Shown: positions 47,838-60,210, numbered from the stretch's first letter. The stretch is 64,000 nucleotides of DNA from Anniella stebbinsi (GCA_029215795.1 JARDYH010000005.1:10014001-10078000); one strand, 5' to 3'. Translations and numbers: made by a program. Notes: generated by a model not told the origin, from the letters alone.

Positions 47838-48619
47838 ATAGACCAGAATTTTAACAATAAAGTAGTAGTAACTCTTTCGAGAATGACCTCATCTTAAGTT
47901 TTAAAGTAGTCATACCACTATCCCTATTTTTCTCAATGTGGCCAGGTTTTAGATTTATTGGAATTTTATTTGGGGATCGCAAAACTCCTGGTGGTATTAA
48001 CTGTTTATAAAATGTGATGTATAATTGGTCTGTTGACTGTAAATAAAGAATTGATTGATAGTCCAGAATCCTACCCTGTTAGGGCCAAACTAAGTGGGAG
48101 GTGGTAGATCAATGACCAGATCTGATGTCTTTTTTCTTTAAGGACAGCTATGGAGGGCAGGTGGTATTTGGATTAGGGTCATACCGCTAGAAGGGCAGGG
48201 GAACGCTTTTCAGCATGTCATTTCCAATATGTTACCTGCCTTCCCCAATAGCAGCTCTGAGGGAGATTCAAGTTGGGGAAATGGCATGAGGAGGATTGTC
48301 CCCCCCCCCCCCAACCAGCACCATGGTCACAATCCAAATCCTCCCCTTCCTTGCAGCCCATAGTTCAGTAGAAAGAAAAAGACATTAGGATTACATCTAG
48401 TTTGGGCCTCCACGTGCCACTTCCTGCTGCGTAACGTGTGGATGACTGGGGAAGAGTTCCTTGTATAAAGTAGTTGTCTTTCCCCCAGAGGCATCTGCTC
48501 ATCAAAATGCACAGCCAAGTGAGAATATCTTCGGCTTCTCCGTGAGCCGGTTAAAGATATATTTCAGGCCGTTTCGACCACACAACTTTGTTCTGCCTGC
48601 GCTGGGAATGACTTGTGGA

Positions 48620-48649
48620 GGGCTGGCTGGCTGGCTGGCTGGCTGGCTG
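48620..48649. repeat. (GGCT)n microsatellite
   Basis: Seven GGCT units. Confidence 0.9.
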
Positions 48650-49190
48650 TGTGACGCAGCCTCCAAAGCTGGTTCCAATTTGCGAGGCACAGGGTTAGGT
48701 CAACCAGGCGCGGGGACTGGAGGGAGCAATACAAGCCTGAGCCAAAGCCAACATTTGCTGCTGGCCCCCCTGACCTTCCCAAAACAGGAAGTGCCTTTGT
48801 TACATCCAGATCAGAGGGAGATTGTAGCTACAAGCTGGGCATTAACTGTTCCCTGCTCTCGATGGGTCCCTCATGGGGCCTAGCTTTGGGGAAGGAATAG
48901 AAGCATAGTGAGTCCAGAGAATAACTGTAGCATTTTGGGACTGAATGAGTATAAGAGGAGGGGAGAAGGATGAGGGCAACCCCCCCCCCCCGCCACCACC
49001 TTGCTTGTGAATGGGACAGCTATATCTCAGGTGTTGGCTTGCACAGATTTTTCTTTACAACACTTGCTCAGAACAGACACTCCTACACACATCACAAGTG
49101 CACAGGAGACATAGTGGTTAAAAAACTGAAATGTACGTTATGGGAAACCACATCTTAGCTCTGGATTCACAGAGTGGCATTAAACCAGGC

Positions 49191-49321
49191 TTTCCGGACC
49201 TAACTCCCTTCTAACGTTTTGGACTTCAGCTCCTATCAGCCTCAGCCAGCATGGCCAGTGGCTGGAAATTATGGGAGTTTTAATCCAACACATCTAATGG
49301 GGAGCCAGGCTGAGGAAGGTT
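49191..49321. mobile_element. Palindromic squamate MITE (ACTACAACTCCCA family), diverged
   Basis: Arms cgttttggacttcagctcct and gggagttttaatccaacaca. Confidence 0.65.
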
Positions 49322-49477
49322 TCTTTAGGCACACCCTAATACCTGAGCTCCCAGTCTTTAATATGGCAGTAATAGTACTGGTCTACCTTTATAGCGTTCT
49401 AGTAAGGATTACTGAGATAGCCTGAGCCCTTAGGAAAGATGTTGAGTAAATATTAATACCATCATTGCTAGAATTTA

Positions 49478-49793
49478 CTCCAATCAGCCAGAACCAGGCT
49501 GACAAGTGTTACCCAGAGGACCTTCTCTTCTGCCGCTCCCAGACTGTGGAATGGCCTTCCGGAGGAGATGCGACAAATTAGGAGTCTCCTTGAATTTAAG
49601 AGAGCCGTGAAGACTGATCTCTTCCGGCAAGCCTACCCAGTTGAATTTTAAGATGTTTTTAATAATGTATTCGTTTTTATTTGTTTTACTGTTTTAAATG
49701 TTTTATCTATTTTATGGTCCTTGTATTTATGGTCCTTGTATTTATATGTATTGTTGTTCCCCGCCTCGATCCGGAGGGAGAGGCGGGGTTAGA

Positions 49794-49830
<37 letters not shown>
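49478..49830 (+). repeat. L2-like LINE 3' end with (AAT)n tail
   Basis: ccgctcccagactgtggaat then ggccttccggaggag is the ORF2 C-terminal LWNGLP-type motif; the UTR ends with hairpin ccccgcctcgatccggaggg then agaggcgggg and (AAT)n. Better preserved than the other LINE tails in the window. Confidence 0.75.
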
Positions 49831-49833
<3 letters not shown>

Positions 49834-50441
49834 CATTATAGTAGGTGGGGAAGAAAGTGGGTATGTATGGCAAGAACCCAGGGGAGGTGCAATGTGATGA
49901 CACATCACACTTCCTCTAGTGTCCCGCTTTGTGGACACCAGACAACTTAGGGGAAGAGAGAGAAGATTCTGCCCTTGTTGAAAAGGTACCCAAAATTGCA
50001 ATGTTTTACTATTCATCCTCACAAGAGTGAATGGCAATTAATGACTTACAATGGGAAAAGTGTAAATGGGACAACGCTATTTGGGTTGGGATGGGAGCTA
50101 AACCTGCTCCCTGTTCCTGGGTGGAGCGAGTTTCTCTATTCCTCCAGGCATCTTATCAGTTGTATCCAATCAACTTTGTCCCACAGAACTTAATGGGAGT
50201 CACTGAGAACCAAACCTGCTCCTATCTGCATAGCCCCACCTTTCCATCTGCATAGTCACACCTGGAGTTCCTTTTCTTGGTGTGGAACTCTGGGAACTAA
50301 CTTTTCCGTGTAGTTCAGTTTTTACAAACCCTTGAAGTGCAGATTCTCATGCTATTCTCACCAAGAACTTGGGCTTTTCTACACAAGGCATTTATTGTGC
50401 GCACATCATTGTTTATGTTGAGGGAGAAAACACTGGAAAAG

Positions 50442-50518
50442 ATTTCATTTCATTTCATTTCTTACATTTCTATACTGCCCAATAGCCAAAGCTCTCTGGG
50501 CAGTTTATAAAAAGATGG
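50442..50518. repeat. LINE 3' UTR fragment
   Basis: tctatactgcccaatagcca then aagctctctgggcagtttat, the same type as 22124 and 23884. Confidence 0.5.
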
Positions 50519-51629
50519 CGTGTACCAACTCCTAGGTCAAACTATGCACTCAGCTTTTTTTGTCTTATCAATACTTGAAAATCTCTATCACGTGTATCAG
50601 TTTTCCATCACATCACAACTGATAATGTATATGATTTTGCCCTTCCCCTCAAATACTTTAGGTAGCTTGTCTGCCTTTACAAAAGTATCACATTTATCCA
50701 TGTATAATTCATCCTTTACCTTCTTTTTTTAAAGCCCACTAACATTAACAAAAAAAAGTTGTAGAACTGCTCTGAAGATGGGAAAGAGTGTCTTATTGAT
50801 GGCACCAGCATTATCCAATCAGCACTACACCTTTTTCCCCCCTACTCTGAAAAACTCAGAAATCTTGTAGAACAGTTTCCCCTAAAACACAGCTTGCCCC
50901 AGGACAGAAAAGGATATATTCTGGTATGAACTCAGTGAGGGCATTCATTGCTCTACAAATGTTTCATCTGTCTTTATTCAAACTATTTAAAATAATTCTA
51001 TACCACTTTCCTAACTTGTTCAACTAGTGCGGAACCTTAAAAAAGTGAATTAGTGTGCAATGCTATGCATATTTAGACAGAAAAAGCACTACAACTCCTA
51101 GCATTCCCTCAGTTAGAACATTAGTATAGAAAAGAGGAAATTACACAAGACTGAAGTTAGCCAATTCCTGCTTAGGCACAATCCTATTAAAATCCTTAAA
51201 AATAAAAAATACATAATAATAATAAGAAAAAGAAAGAACACAGACAACCCCCTCTATCAATCCCTCCCTCCACAGCCTTAGGGATTTTGATATATGAGGT
51301 TCAAATTAGTGTTTCCCATAAATCACTCTGTAGTGGAAATGTAAAACCTACATTGGCAAGAAGATATGTTGAGTTTCTCTTTCATGTCTTACCCTTCATT
51401 AACATCATTCGCACATGGCACAAATGTGGCTCAAGGATGCTTTTGTAACATCTTATGTAACAGCCTTGGGCACACACAGATGAAGTTTCATAATACACAG
51501 CACCCATTCCATTCTATGGGACAGATCCTAGAACTGTAAGCACTTACATCCTGTCTGATCCTGTGGCTTGTTGTCTGCTGCCATTTCCCTCCATGCTTCT
51601 CACTGAGCCCCAACAGGTGACTGCTGCTT

Positions 51630-51989
51630 AGGGTGGCCAAGCATCCTCTTTTACAGAGGGGCTGTCCTCTCTTTGAAGACATCCTCTGTTTGAAGGGCTG
51701 TCTGGTCCAAACATGCTATACAGATAAAGAACCATAAGAACTCTTGCCCATCAAGAGTTAGTACCTGAACAGCTGACTGTGCAGGCAGGCACACAGCTCA
51801 CCTGGAGGCTGTCTTCCACGCTATGCTGAGATGTACGGTATTTCTATTAAAATCATAATAATTACAGCTAAATTTGAATCCATATACAAAAATTAGCACA
51901 TGTAAATTGTATGCAAATCTGTGCCCTCCTTTGTCCTCTTTTTTGGTGATGTGTTTCCTCTTTTTTGGCAATTCATAAGCGGCCTCCCT
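51630..51989. mobile_element. Family I MITE, 360 bp, perfect 10-bp TSD
   Basis: Begins agggtggccaa and ends gcggcctccct; ACTGCTGCTT flanks both sides (51620-51629, 51990-51999). Non-coding. Confidence 0.9.
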
Positions 51990-52101
51990 ACTGCTGCTTC
52001 TCATACCGCTACTAGAATGTTCCGTCTGTTGCTTGGGCCAGGCTTTCCTTGTCTCTGCCCTTCTCTCTTTACCCTGCCATGAAATACACCCTCCCCGCTC
52101 T

Positions 52102-52190
52102 CAGCTATTGCAGCCTTCCCCGATGTGGGGGCTGATGGGAGATATAGTCCAACAAATCTGGAGGGCACCTGATGGAAGAAGGCTGAGCTA
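52102..52190. mobile_element. ACTACAACTCCCA-type MITE, partial
   Basis: tgggagatatagtccaacaa then atctggagggcacctgatgg; one arm is clear. Confidence 0.6.
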
Positions 52191-52308
52191 TTACCTCAAA
52201 CTTGCCAAATGGCAATGAAGAACTACCGTAGTAGCAAAGTACCCGGTGGTAAATGTTGCCGCAGGGATTTAAAGGTGTTCTCTAGCTTCCAGAAAGGACA
52301 GAGTCTTG

Positions 52309-52663
52309 GGCTCCCTCTACAAGGATTCGCTTTTGCGCCCGGTTCGGCGATTATGCGCATTATCGCAGACGCGCATTTACTCCTAATCCCTCTGCACGGG
52401 AGGCGGCGAGAGGCGGCGAAATGCATTAATAGATGTCCAAAAAGCGCTTTACAAGAAGTTAATGCACATAAGCGCTTGTTCACACGGGAAAAATGCGCTT
52501 TAACGGTCGGAGCAAAATAAAACTCGCGATTTAACGCGCATTCGAAAATGCGCATTATCGGAGAGATAACGCGCCTCTACGCCCGATTTGCGCTCCGTTC
52601 TTGTAGAGGTAAAAATTTTAATGAACCTTCAAAGCGCATTAAACCTCTCTTGTAGAGGCAGCC
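52309..52663 (-). mobile_element. 355-bp GCGCATTA MITE (family B) with TTG TSD
   Basis: Plus-strand ends ggctccctctacaagg and cttgtagaggcagcc, flanked by TTG (52306-52308, 52664-52666). Confidence 0.92.
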
Positions 52664-52666
52664 TTG

Positions 52667-53381
52667 GGCTGCCTCTACACAAGAGGTTTAAAGCTCTTTC
52701 AAGTCTCATTAAAATTTTTACCTCTACATGAGCGGAGCGCAAATCGGGAGTTGAGGAGTGTTATCTATTTGATTATGCGCATTATCGAATGCACATTAAA
52801 TAGCGAGTTTTATTTTGCTGCGGCTGTTAAAGTGCATTTTGACTATGTGAACAAGCGATTCTCCGCATTAACTATGTCTGCCTCTACAAGAGGCATTTAA
52901 AGCTCTTTCAAGGCGCATTAAAAAATTTACCTCTATAAGAATGGAGCGCAAATCGGGCGTAGAGGCGCGTTTTCTCTCCGATTATGCGCATTATCGAATG
53001 TGCGTTAAATAGCGAGTTTTATTTTGCTCCAGCCGTTAAAGCGCATTTTGCCTATGTGAACAAGCGATTCTCCACATTAACTACTTGTAAAGTGCATTTG
53101 AAACAACCGGTAAGGTCACCTGTTGAGTGCTCAATTACCTCCTGCATACAAGCATTTACGATAAAGCGCTTCCGAGAAGATGCGCATAATCGGAGGAACA
53201 GGCGTCAAACGGAATCCATCTAGAGGGGGTCTGATTCTAAAGCGCATTTCAAACAACCGGTAAGGCCACCAGTTGTGCGCTCAATTACCTCCTGCGTACA
53301 GTTATTTACCATAAAGCGCTTCCGAGAAGATGCGCATAATCGAAGAACCAGGCGTCAAACCGAATTCTTATAGAGGGAGTC
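52667..53381 (+). mobile_element. Family B MITE (KQPV subtype) interrupted by another family B copy
   Basis: The outer element runs 52667-52875 and resumes at 53232-53381, flanked by TTG at 52664-52666 and 53382-53384. It abuts the copy at 52309-52663. Confidence 0.88.
52876..53231 (+). mobile_element. Family B MITE nested inside a family B MITE
   Basis: tctgcctctacaagaggcat to tctagagggggtc, full length, inserted in the middle of the outer element. Confidence 0.85.
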
Positions 53382-53810
53382 TTGCTCTCTTATGAAGAAA
53401 GACAAACACAGAATAGGGGATGTACGTTTTTTGTTAAATACATTCCATCTGTGTTTTGCGGATTGTCAGGCATTTTTCATTCTGTTGCCCTCTCATTGAT
53501 GGAATCTTTTTTTTTTTTTTTTTTTTAGGGAATTTCATTTTACTTGCACTAATACACACCTGTACTAATGCGTGGATTTGTGCAGATCCCTTCCCCCCCC
53601 CCCTCCGTCACAAGTAAGAAAAACCAGCCTGCAAGTCTGCAGAATCTGTGTGACTTTGAAAAAGCCGCTCCGTTGCTGAATCCGCAGGTCAAATTCATAG
53701 AAATCCAAACTCATTTGAATCCACTGCAGATTTTCCCAACGTCCCTAATACAGAGGCCCAGAGCCTCTAACCACAGTAATTCCAGTAGCCATTTTAACAA
53801 GGCCTACTCG

Positions 53811-54165
53811 GGCCCCCTCCACAAGGACGCGCTTTTGCGCCCGGTTCGGCGATTATGCGCATTATCGCGGAGGCGCATTTACTCCTAATCCCTCTGCACG
53901 GGAGGCGGCGAGAGGCGGCGAAGCGCATTAATTGATGCCCAAAAAGCACTTTACAGGTAGCTAATGCGCATAATCGCTTGTTCACACAGCGAAAATGCGC
54001 TTTAACGGCCGGAGCAAAATAAAAGTCGCTATTTAACGCGCGTTCGAAAATGCGCATTATCGGGGAGATAACGCGCCTGTACGCCCGTTTTGCGCTCCGC
54101 TCGTGTGTAGGTAAAATTTATAATGAGCCTTCAAGGCTCATTAAACGTCTCGTGTGGAGGAGGCC
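53811..54165 (-). mobile_element. 355-bp GCGCATTA MITE (family B), reverse orientation
   Basis: ggccccctccacaaggacgc to cgtgtggaggaggcc; flanks TCG and TCA, an imperfect 3-bp TSD. Very similar to the copy at 19395-19750. Confidence 0.9.
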
Positions 54166-54483
54166 TCAGTCAAGACCAAAAGAGACCTGGCTTTAAATGT
54201 ATGTTCTTTTTGTTTTTACTCTAGAGTAGACACAATGGGCCCAGACCAGTTCTTAAATGCCCCCTAATCCCCATGCTAGGGCACTGATCCAGATTAGGAG
54301 CCTTGGGTCTACTTTAAATGGAAAAAGGGGGGGGGGCAAAGACAGCTGCTAGACACACCATAATGTTTGTTTTGTCCTTCAGAGCTGCTTCCTCCCACAT
54401 GCCACCAGAATGTGGATGGCGCCTTCCTTAATATCAACTCCCCATTCTCCAGAGGTACCTTTTGCATATACTTTACCAGAAGT

Positions 54484-54801
54484 AGGCTGACCATCTGAAA
54501 AGGAGGTCAGGGCTCATGTAACTTTAACAGTTGTAGAGAAAAGGGAATTTCAGCCAGTGTCATTTGTATGCAATTAGACCTTGGTGAAATTCCCTCTTCA
54601 TCACAACAGTTAAAGTTGCAGGGGCCCTGCCTTCTTTTGTATCTGGTCACTCTAGTCTAGTGCCTGCAGCTTTAACTGTTGTGATGAAGAGGGAATTTCA
54701 CCAGGGATGAATTGCATACAAATGACCCTGGCTGAAATTCCCTTTTCTCTACAACGGTGAAAGTTACATGAGCCCCGTCCTCCTTGTCATATGGTCAGCC
54801 T
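54484..54801. mobile_element. Four-arm palindromic MITE (family A)
   Basis: aggctgaccatctgaaaagg to gtcatatggtcagcct, full length, no clean TSD. Confidence 0.88.
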
Positions 54802-56234
54802 AGAATAGAGGCACTCACAGGGGAATGGACAAGTGGGAAAAAAAGGAGACAGCTGGGTTGTTGGCGTGATGGACCCACCTCCTGGGCCTATTGCTGAGGA
54901 AATTAGTCTTTCTTTCCCTTTTCAACATATTTCTCCCTTCCCCCAGTGCCTTCCCTTCCTGCCACGTGCTGTGGTGCCTGGCGTGCACTGCCAAAGCCTT
55001 GTCTGCCCCTATTAGCCTCACTGACACTCGCTGCTTCTCTCTCTCTGGGCTTCCTACCCATTTGTTGCCCCAGGCCAAGGAGTGCTGCTGGAGGAGCAGG
55101 GAAAGGCCTGCCGCCTGTCCCTGCACCTGCTGTGGCTGCCTTTCCCTTTGTTACCACCGAAGATAAGATGCAGCAGCGCTAAGAGCTGGTTCACCTGCTA
55201 GTCAACAACCCCCAAAGAACCACCACCACACGTAAGAGACCTAAAGCTTCTGTTGTGCCAAGACATTTGGGGACATGTGGAGAAGGAAAGTGGTCCCATG
55301 AGGGGCGCTCAGGGAGTTCAAACTGGGGGAGGACAGACAGGACCACTGACCAATTTCTGGTGGACCACTTAATACTTGATGATTACTGGGATTCCTGTGA
55401 GGAAGTCTGCATGAGGTGGGGAATGCTGGGGGGTTGTAGGACCATTTTCTGTCTAAACATGCATAGGATTGCACCCTTAATGTTTGATGTAGATTGGCCC
55501 TCTGTCAAGAGATATTGGGAACCACTGAGATCAGAAGAATGGTAGCAGGAGACAGATCTGATCATGGATCACAATTCACAGGTAAGTTCTCATACGCAAA
55601 CCCTGCTGGAATGAATGTGAGAGAGTTCATTGCTCAGTGAGAGAGCGCATGATTTGCACACAGAAGCTCCCACATCCAATCCTTGCTGTTTTACAGTTAC
55701 AGCTCAGATGAAAACACTGCACAAATCTAAAGAAGAGCAAATTTGAAAGCCAAACATCTGATGGAAAACCTCTCGGCAACTCATTGCAGCTGTTGTCACA
55801 GAAGCCTCTTACCTAACATGACACATGGGATGCCTCTGTTCTTTATCAGGAAGGACAGCTCAGGATGTTATGCAACTGTATGCCCACGGAATATTTAATG
55901 TTTGAGAGTAGTACAATTTGAACTGAATCCCCCCGGCCCTAAAATAATATTTGGGGTAAGTGGGACTGAAACTGAAATCTGAAGTAAGTGGAGCATTCAC
56001 ACAACACGCCAAAGTACATGTGTGTTACAGTATTTGTTGTAAATCATTCGTCATGCCTGTCATAAGCTCATCTTTATTTTGGGGAAATGGATGCAACTCT
56101 GACCTGTGTGTTGTCTGAGCTGTATTGCACTAACTCTCCTCACACCATAATAGCAGGGAGCAGTCGCTCCACCGTGAAATACTGGAAATTATTTATGAGG
56201 GATTGATATATGTAGTACCCAGCTGGGTTTCTAC

Positions 56235-56747
56235 TAGGGCTGGGCATGGACCCCCCGATCTGATCTGGATCCCGATCTGGGAGGTCCGGAACGGGCTCAA
56301 TCCGATCCGCCTTGGATCTGGATCCGGATCTGCTCCAGGTCCGTGCAGAGCCCTCCCTCCTGCTCTCCCCGTTCTCTCCCTCCACCCAATCGCCCTGCTT
56401 ACCTGCTGCCTCCTCCGTATTTGCTGGTCACCGTATTTGCTGATCACGGCGGGTGACGTCATCACCTGGTGCGAGCGGGAAAGTGGCCGGCTGACTTTGA
56501 GGAGGCTGGCTACCACAGAGGATGACACGGAGGAGGCTGCAGGTAAGGAGGGCGATTGGGGAGAGGGAGAGAGGGAGAGAGAGAGAGAGAGGGGAGAGCG
56601 GGAGGGAGGGCTCTGCATGGACCCGGAGCGGATCTGGATCGCGGATCAGATCCGGCCCGATCCAGGCCCGATCTGATCCGGATCGGGCCCAGGTCAGGCC
56701 AGATTGGCCTGCTCTGGATTTGGGATCCGGATCCACGCACAGCCCTA
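56235..56747. mobile_element. 513-bp GGATCC-rich hAT-like MITE (family F)
   Basis: Starts tagggctgggc and ends gcacagcccta; flanks GTTTCTAC and GTTGCTAC (7 of 8) give an 8-bp TSD. The interior has inverted GATCCGGATC blocks, a (GA)n tract, cgatt-flanked cttacctgc / gcaggtaag pairs and TGACGTCA at 56454-56461. Confidence 0.88.
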
Positions 56748-57202
56748 GTTGCTACACATATCCCCAGAAGATTATGATCTTTATGAAATATAAAAGGATA
56801 ACCACAGCAACTGCAGTTCAAATATATACCACTTTGAGGGTAGGGGGTGGAATCAATTTAATCCTGAATATATCTAACATGATGAGAACCTTGCCCCCTC
56901 CCTCACTGAAATTTGAAACGGAACCTTTGAGTTTAAGGAACATGTCAAGTAATGATGAGAGTCCTTCAGAGCATATGCACATTGCTAAGTTATTGCAGCC
57001 AGCACCCACACTTCTGGGGTTGTGGAGCAGGGCTTATCTTCTAGGCAGGGCTTGAGTGCCATCATAATTTCTCTTTCAAAATTAAGCTGCTGTCCTGGCA
57101 TGTAATTGGGTTTTGTACAGGACTTTGCAGTTTGGCCCAAAGAAGTAATTTTTAGGCAAGATTTAAGAATAGGAAAGGAAGAAAGGGAATTGTTCCACAT
57201 TA

Positions 57203-57311
57203 GTCTTTCCCAAGTGTGTCCTCCAGATGTGTTGGATTACAACTCTCACAATGGCTGGGGATGCTGGGAATTGTAGTCCCACACAGCTGGAGGGCATCAG
57301 GTTGGGAAAGG
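57203..57311. mobile_element. Palindromic squamate MITE with ZNF143-like core
   Basis: Arms gatgtgttggattacaactc and gggaattgtagtcccacaca. The core at 57262-57279 reads tgctgggaattgtagtcc. Confidence 0.8.
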
Positions 57312-57924
57312 CTGTTCCACAATATAGCAAAAACGCATTAAGATAGAAATGGTTACGCAGGCCATTTTCTCTGGCAATTGTCTCTTAATGTGAGCGGAGT
57401 CAAATTCATACCCCCCTAACCCTGTGTAAAACTGTACTCCTAGCCATGGGTCTGGCAGAGGTAATTGGAGATGAGGAGAAAGATTGGAAACATCAGCGTT
57501 CTAATGAACTCATGCCTTCCAGCCAAAAGCGCAGCAATACAAGAGCGGAACGCCAACGCCAACTTGAAACATTCATCAGCTCCGAGGAGACTTTGCCACC
57601 TGCCAAAGGCCCCAAACGGAACATGGAAAAAATGGCTGGGCCGTCTGCCGCCCCTCCTGGACACACAGCTCATGGGGCCCATAAATGTTTCCAGCATTAA
57701 GGTCTTTCTTTTGCATCGTGTTGCAGAAGCCGAGGGAAATGCAGATGATGTGGCAGATTCCCTCACCTGGTACAGAGTAGCAGCTGCTTCTGGTGTAGGG
57801 TGCTTAGGGACCCCAGAAATGTGAGGTGCTGGGTTGGTTCATTGGGGGGAAAAAACTATATAGGTTGGCCCTTCCTTTACTAGGGCCAACCAAAGTACAT
57901 GGTGAAAGGACTGTGGTACTATTG

Positions 57925-58028
57925 GATGCCCTGCAGATAAGTTGGACTACAACCCCCAACATCCTCAGCCCAAGGATGCTGGGAGTTGTGATCTAACACA
58001 TTTGGAGGGTGCTAGATTGGGGTAAGGC
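57925..58028. mobile_element. Palindromic squamate MITE (ACTACAACTCCCA family)
   Basis: Arms gttggactacaacccccaac and gggagttgtgatctaacaca. Confidence 0.75.
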
Positions 58029-58090
58029 TGCCTGATGGAATAAGCGGTTGATGGTGATGCTGGGAATAGATGGATAACTGGATAGACAGA

Positions 58091-58446
58091 GGCTGCCTCT
58101 ACAAGAGGCATTTAAAGCTCTTTCAAGGCGCATTAAAAAAATTACCTCTACAAGAACGGAGCGCAAATCGGGCGTAGAGGCGCGTTTTCTCTCCGATTAT
58201 GCGCATTATCGAATGCACGTTAAATAGCGAGTTTTATTTTGCTCCAGCCGTTAAAGCGCATTTTGCCTATGTGAACAAGCGATTCTCCGCATTAACTACT
58301 TGTAAAGCGCATTTGAAACAATCGGTAAGGTCACCTGTTGAGTGCTCAATTACCTCCTGCATACAGGCATTTACGATAAAGCGCTTCCGAGAAGATGCGC
58401 ATAATCGGAGGAACAAGCGTCAAACGGAATCCATCTAGAGGGGGTC
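58091..58446 (+). mobile_element. 355-bp GCGCATTA MITE (family B), KQPV subtype
   Basis: ggctgcctctacaagaggca to ctagagggggtc. Nearly identical to the nested copy at 52876-53231, including the variant gaatccatctagag end. Confidence 0.9.
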
Positions 58447-60210
58447 CGAGAAGGGAATGTTAGGGGAGCAGAGCAAGGAAAGGTGGACCAAAGAAAGACA
58501 GAGAGAGAAAGAGAGAGAAGTGCCTGAATTGTGTCTAGAGGCTGACTTGCTCAGCTGGCGTTGAGCTGGCCCACTTGACCCCTCCTCCTCCTGTCCTCTC
58601 TTGGCTTGATCCCTGTCAAGCAGAAAGCATTAGCCTGAGTTGGGTCTCGAAGCACCTTCTGTCCCTGCCTCTCCCTTGCTGGGGAAGTCGGGGCAGGGAG
58701 TGAGGGGGGGGGGGGAGTGAGGTAATGCCATTTCCAAGGCATGTGAGGGCTGCAGCTGTAAAAACAGTGCTCCTTGCTAGGCTGGCCAGAGAGGAGAGTT
58801 GGGGGATGGAAGGAGAGATGTGAGAGGCAAAGGGGAGAGGCTCGGTCCCTTTGTAGTGGTGCAGCCTTTACTTAGCTCTATTCCTGGCTCCTTGAGCCAT
58901 GCCTATACCCAAAGAGACGACCCAGGGCTGTTCTTGCTTTCCCCCTCCAAATTGTTCATTATGTAACTGGCTGGCTGTGCCCCCCCTCCCCCACACCTTC
59001 CTGCCATCCCCTGCAGGCAGCTCAAAGGGTGTGGTCCCATTACATCCTATTCCCTGTAGCCTGCAGGCACGCTGCCTCTCCCTGGGACCTAATCCCATCA
59101 ACCTCAGCTGCCCGGCCAGGTAGAACAGGATCAGGTGGTGAAGCCGTGTGGTACGCGCGTGTTGGGCTTCATTGTCGCCTGGTTAAATTCCCCCCTTCCC
59201 TGAATCTGCATCCATCGCTGGTGTAGTAGTAAATTCTGAAGTGCAGATACTCATCATAACATTCCCCATGACCACTTCTCCCCAAGGAGAGTCCAACGAT
59301 TTAGGCAGCTGTGTGGATCCATTTCAACAAATCAGTTCTAGAAGTTTTTATCTCTACCAGCAACGGGTCTTTTGCAAAGCAGATGGGCCTTAATTGCCCA
59401 TTCAAGACCAGGCCCTGCCTTACAACAGGGCACAAGATATTGTTCCTAGGAACCTTTATTCCCGCCACCACCAATGGCCCAGCTACCATGAGGATTGCAG
59501 CTAAACTCAGAGGGAACAGGGGATCTGGTGTGGGCGCAGGGAGTGGGGGATGGAGAAGAGATTACATCAGTGTTTCTGCTGATTAAAAAAGTCCCTGCAC
59601 TTTGTCCCTGTAGCCCTGGCTTCTCTATACCACTGGTACCAAGGTTGTCTCTGGCCTACTTATTACAAACAGCAGGTGAGGAGGTAAGCACCTGTGTCTG
59701 GACTGTACCACCTCAGACCCCAGGTGGGTACTCATACGACAGAATGTTCCAGCATACCCCCAAATTCCTTGCACATAAAAAACTAGACCTCAGACAATGA
59801 TTTTAGCCTAACCTTTAGCTTTCTAAGTGGAGGGAAGTTCTTTATATTTATATTTTTGGTAATGAGGAGCTTTAAATCATGTGAGACCTCTCCTGTGAAG
59901 AGATAACAGTCCAGAAACAGGTTTATCCCACCTCATCTGTTGTTTGTCAGAATGAGGCTAACATTTCTTTTTATTTTAAAACAAAGCAGACCTAGGCCAT
60001 GCATCCTGGCTTATTGTTGCACCCGCGTGGTTCCTCTCATTAGTGCGAACTGTGAGCAATGAAACTAACCAGAAATAGAAAGCTTACTGTCATGTCCACG
60101 CCCAGGATCCTGGTTTCTTGTGTACAAGTCAGGATAGCAAACCATGGTTTGTTCTCAAGTCACGGTAAGCTTTTTGACTCATTCACAGTAAGCAAATCCT
60201 GGCTTACTAT

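Noticed and set aside
48461..48883. 140-codon frame as a candidate first exon of BGN
   Set aside because: The frame runs through the (GGCT)n microsatellite and shows no biglycan-like sequence.
54833..55182. Possible small gene with overlapping open frames on both strands
   Set aside because: Low-complexity, Cys/Pro/Leu-rich, no splice-consistent continuation or known domain; not supported.
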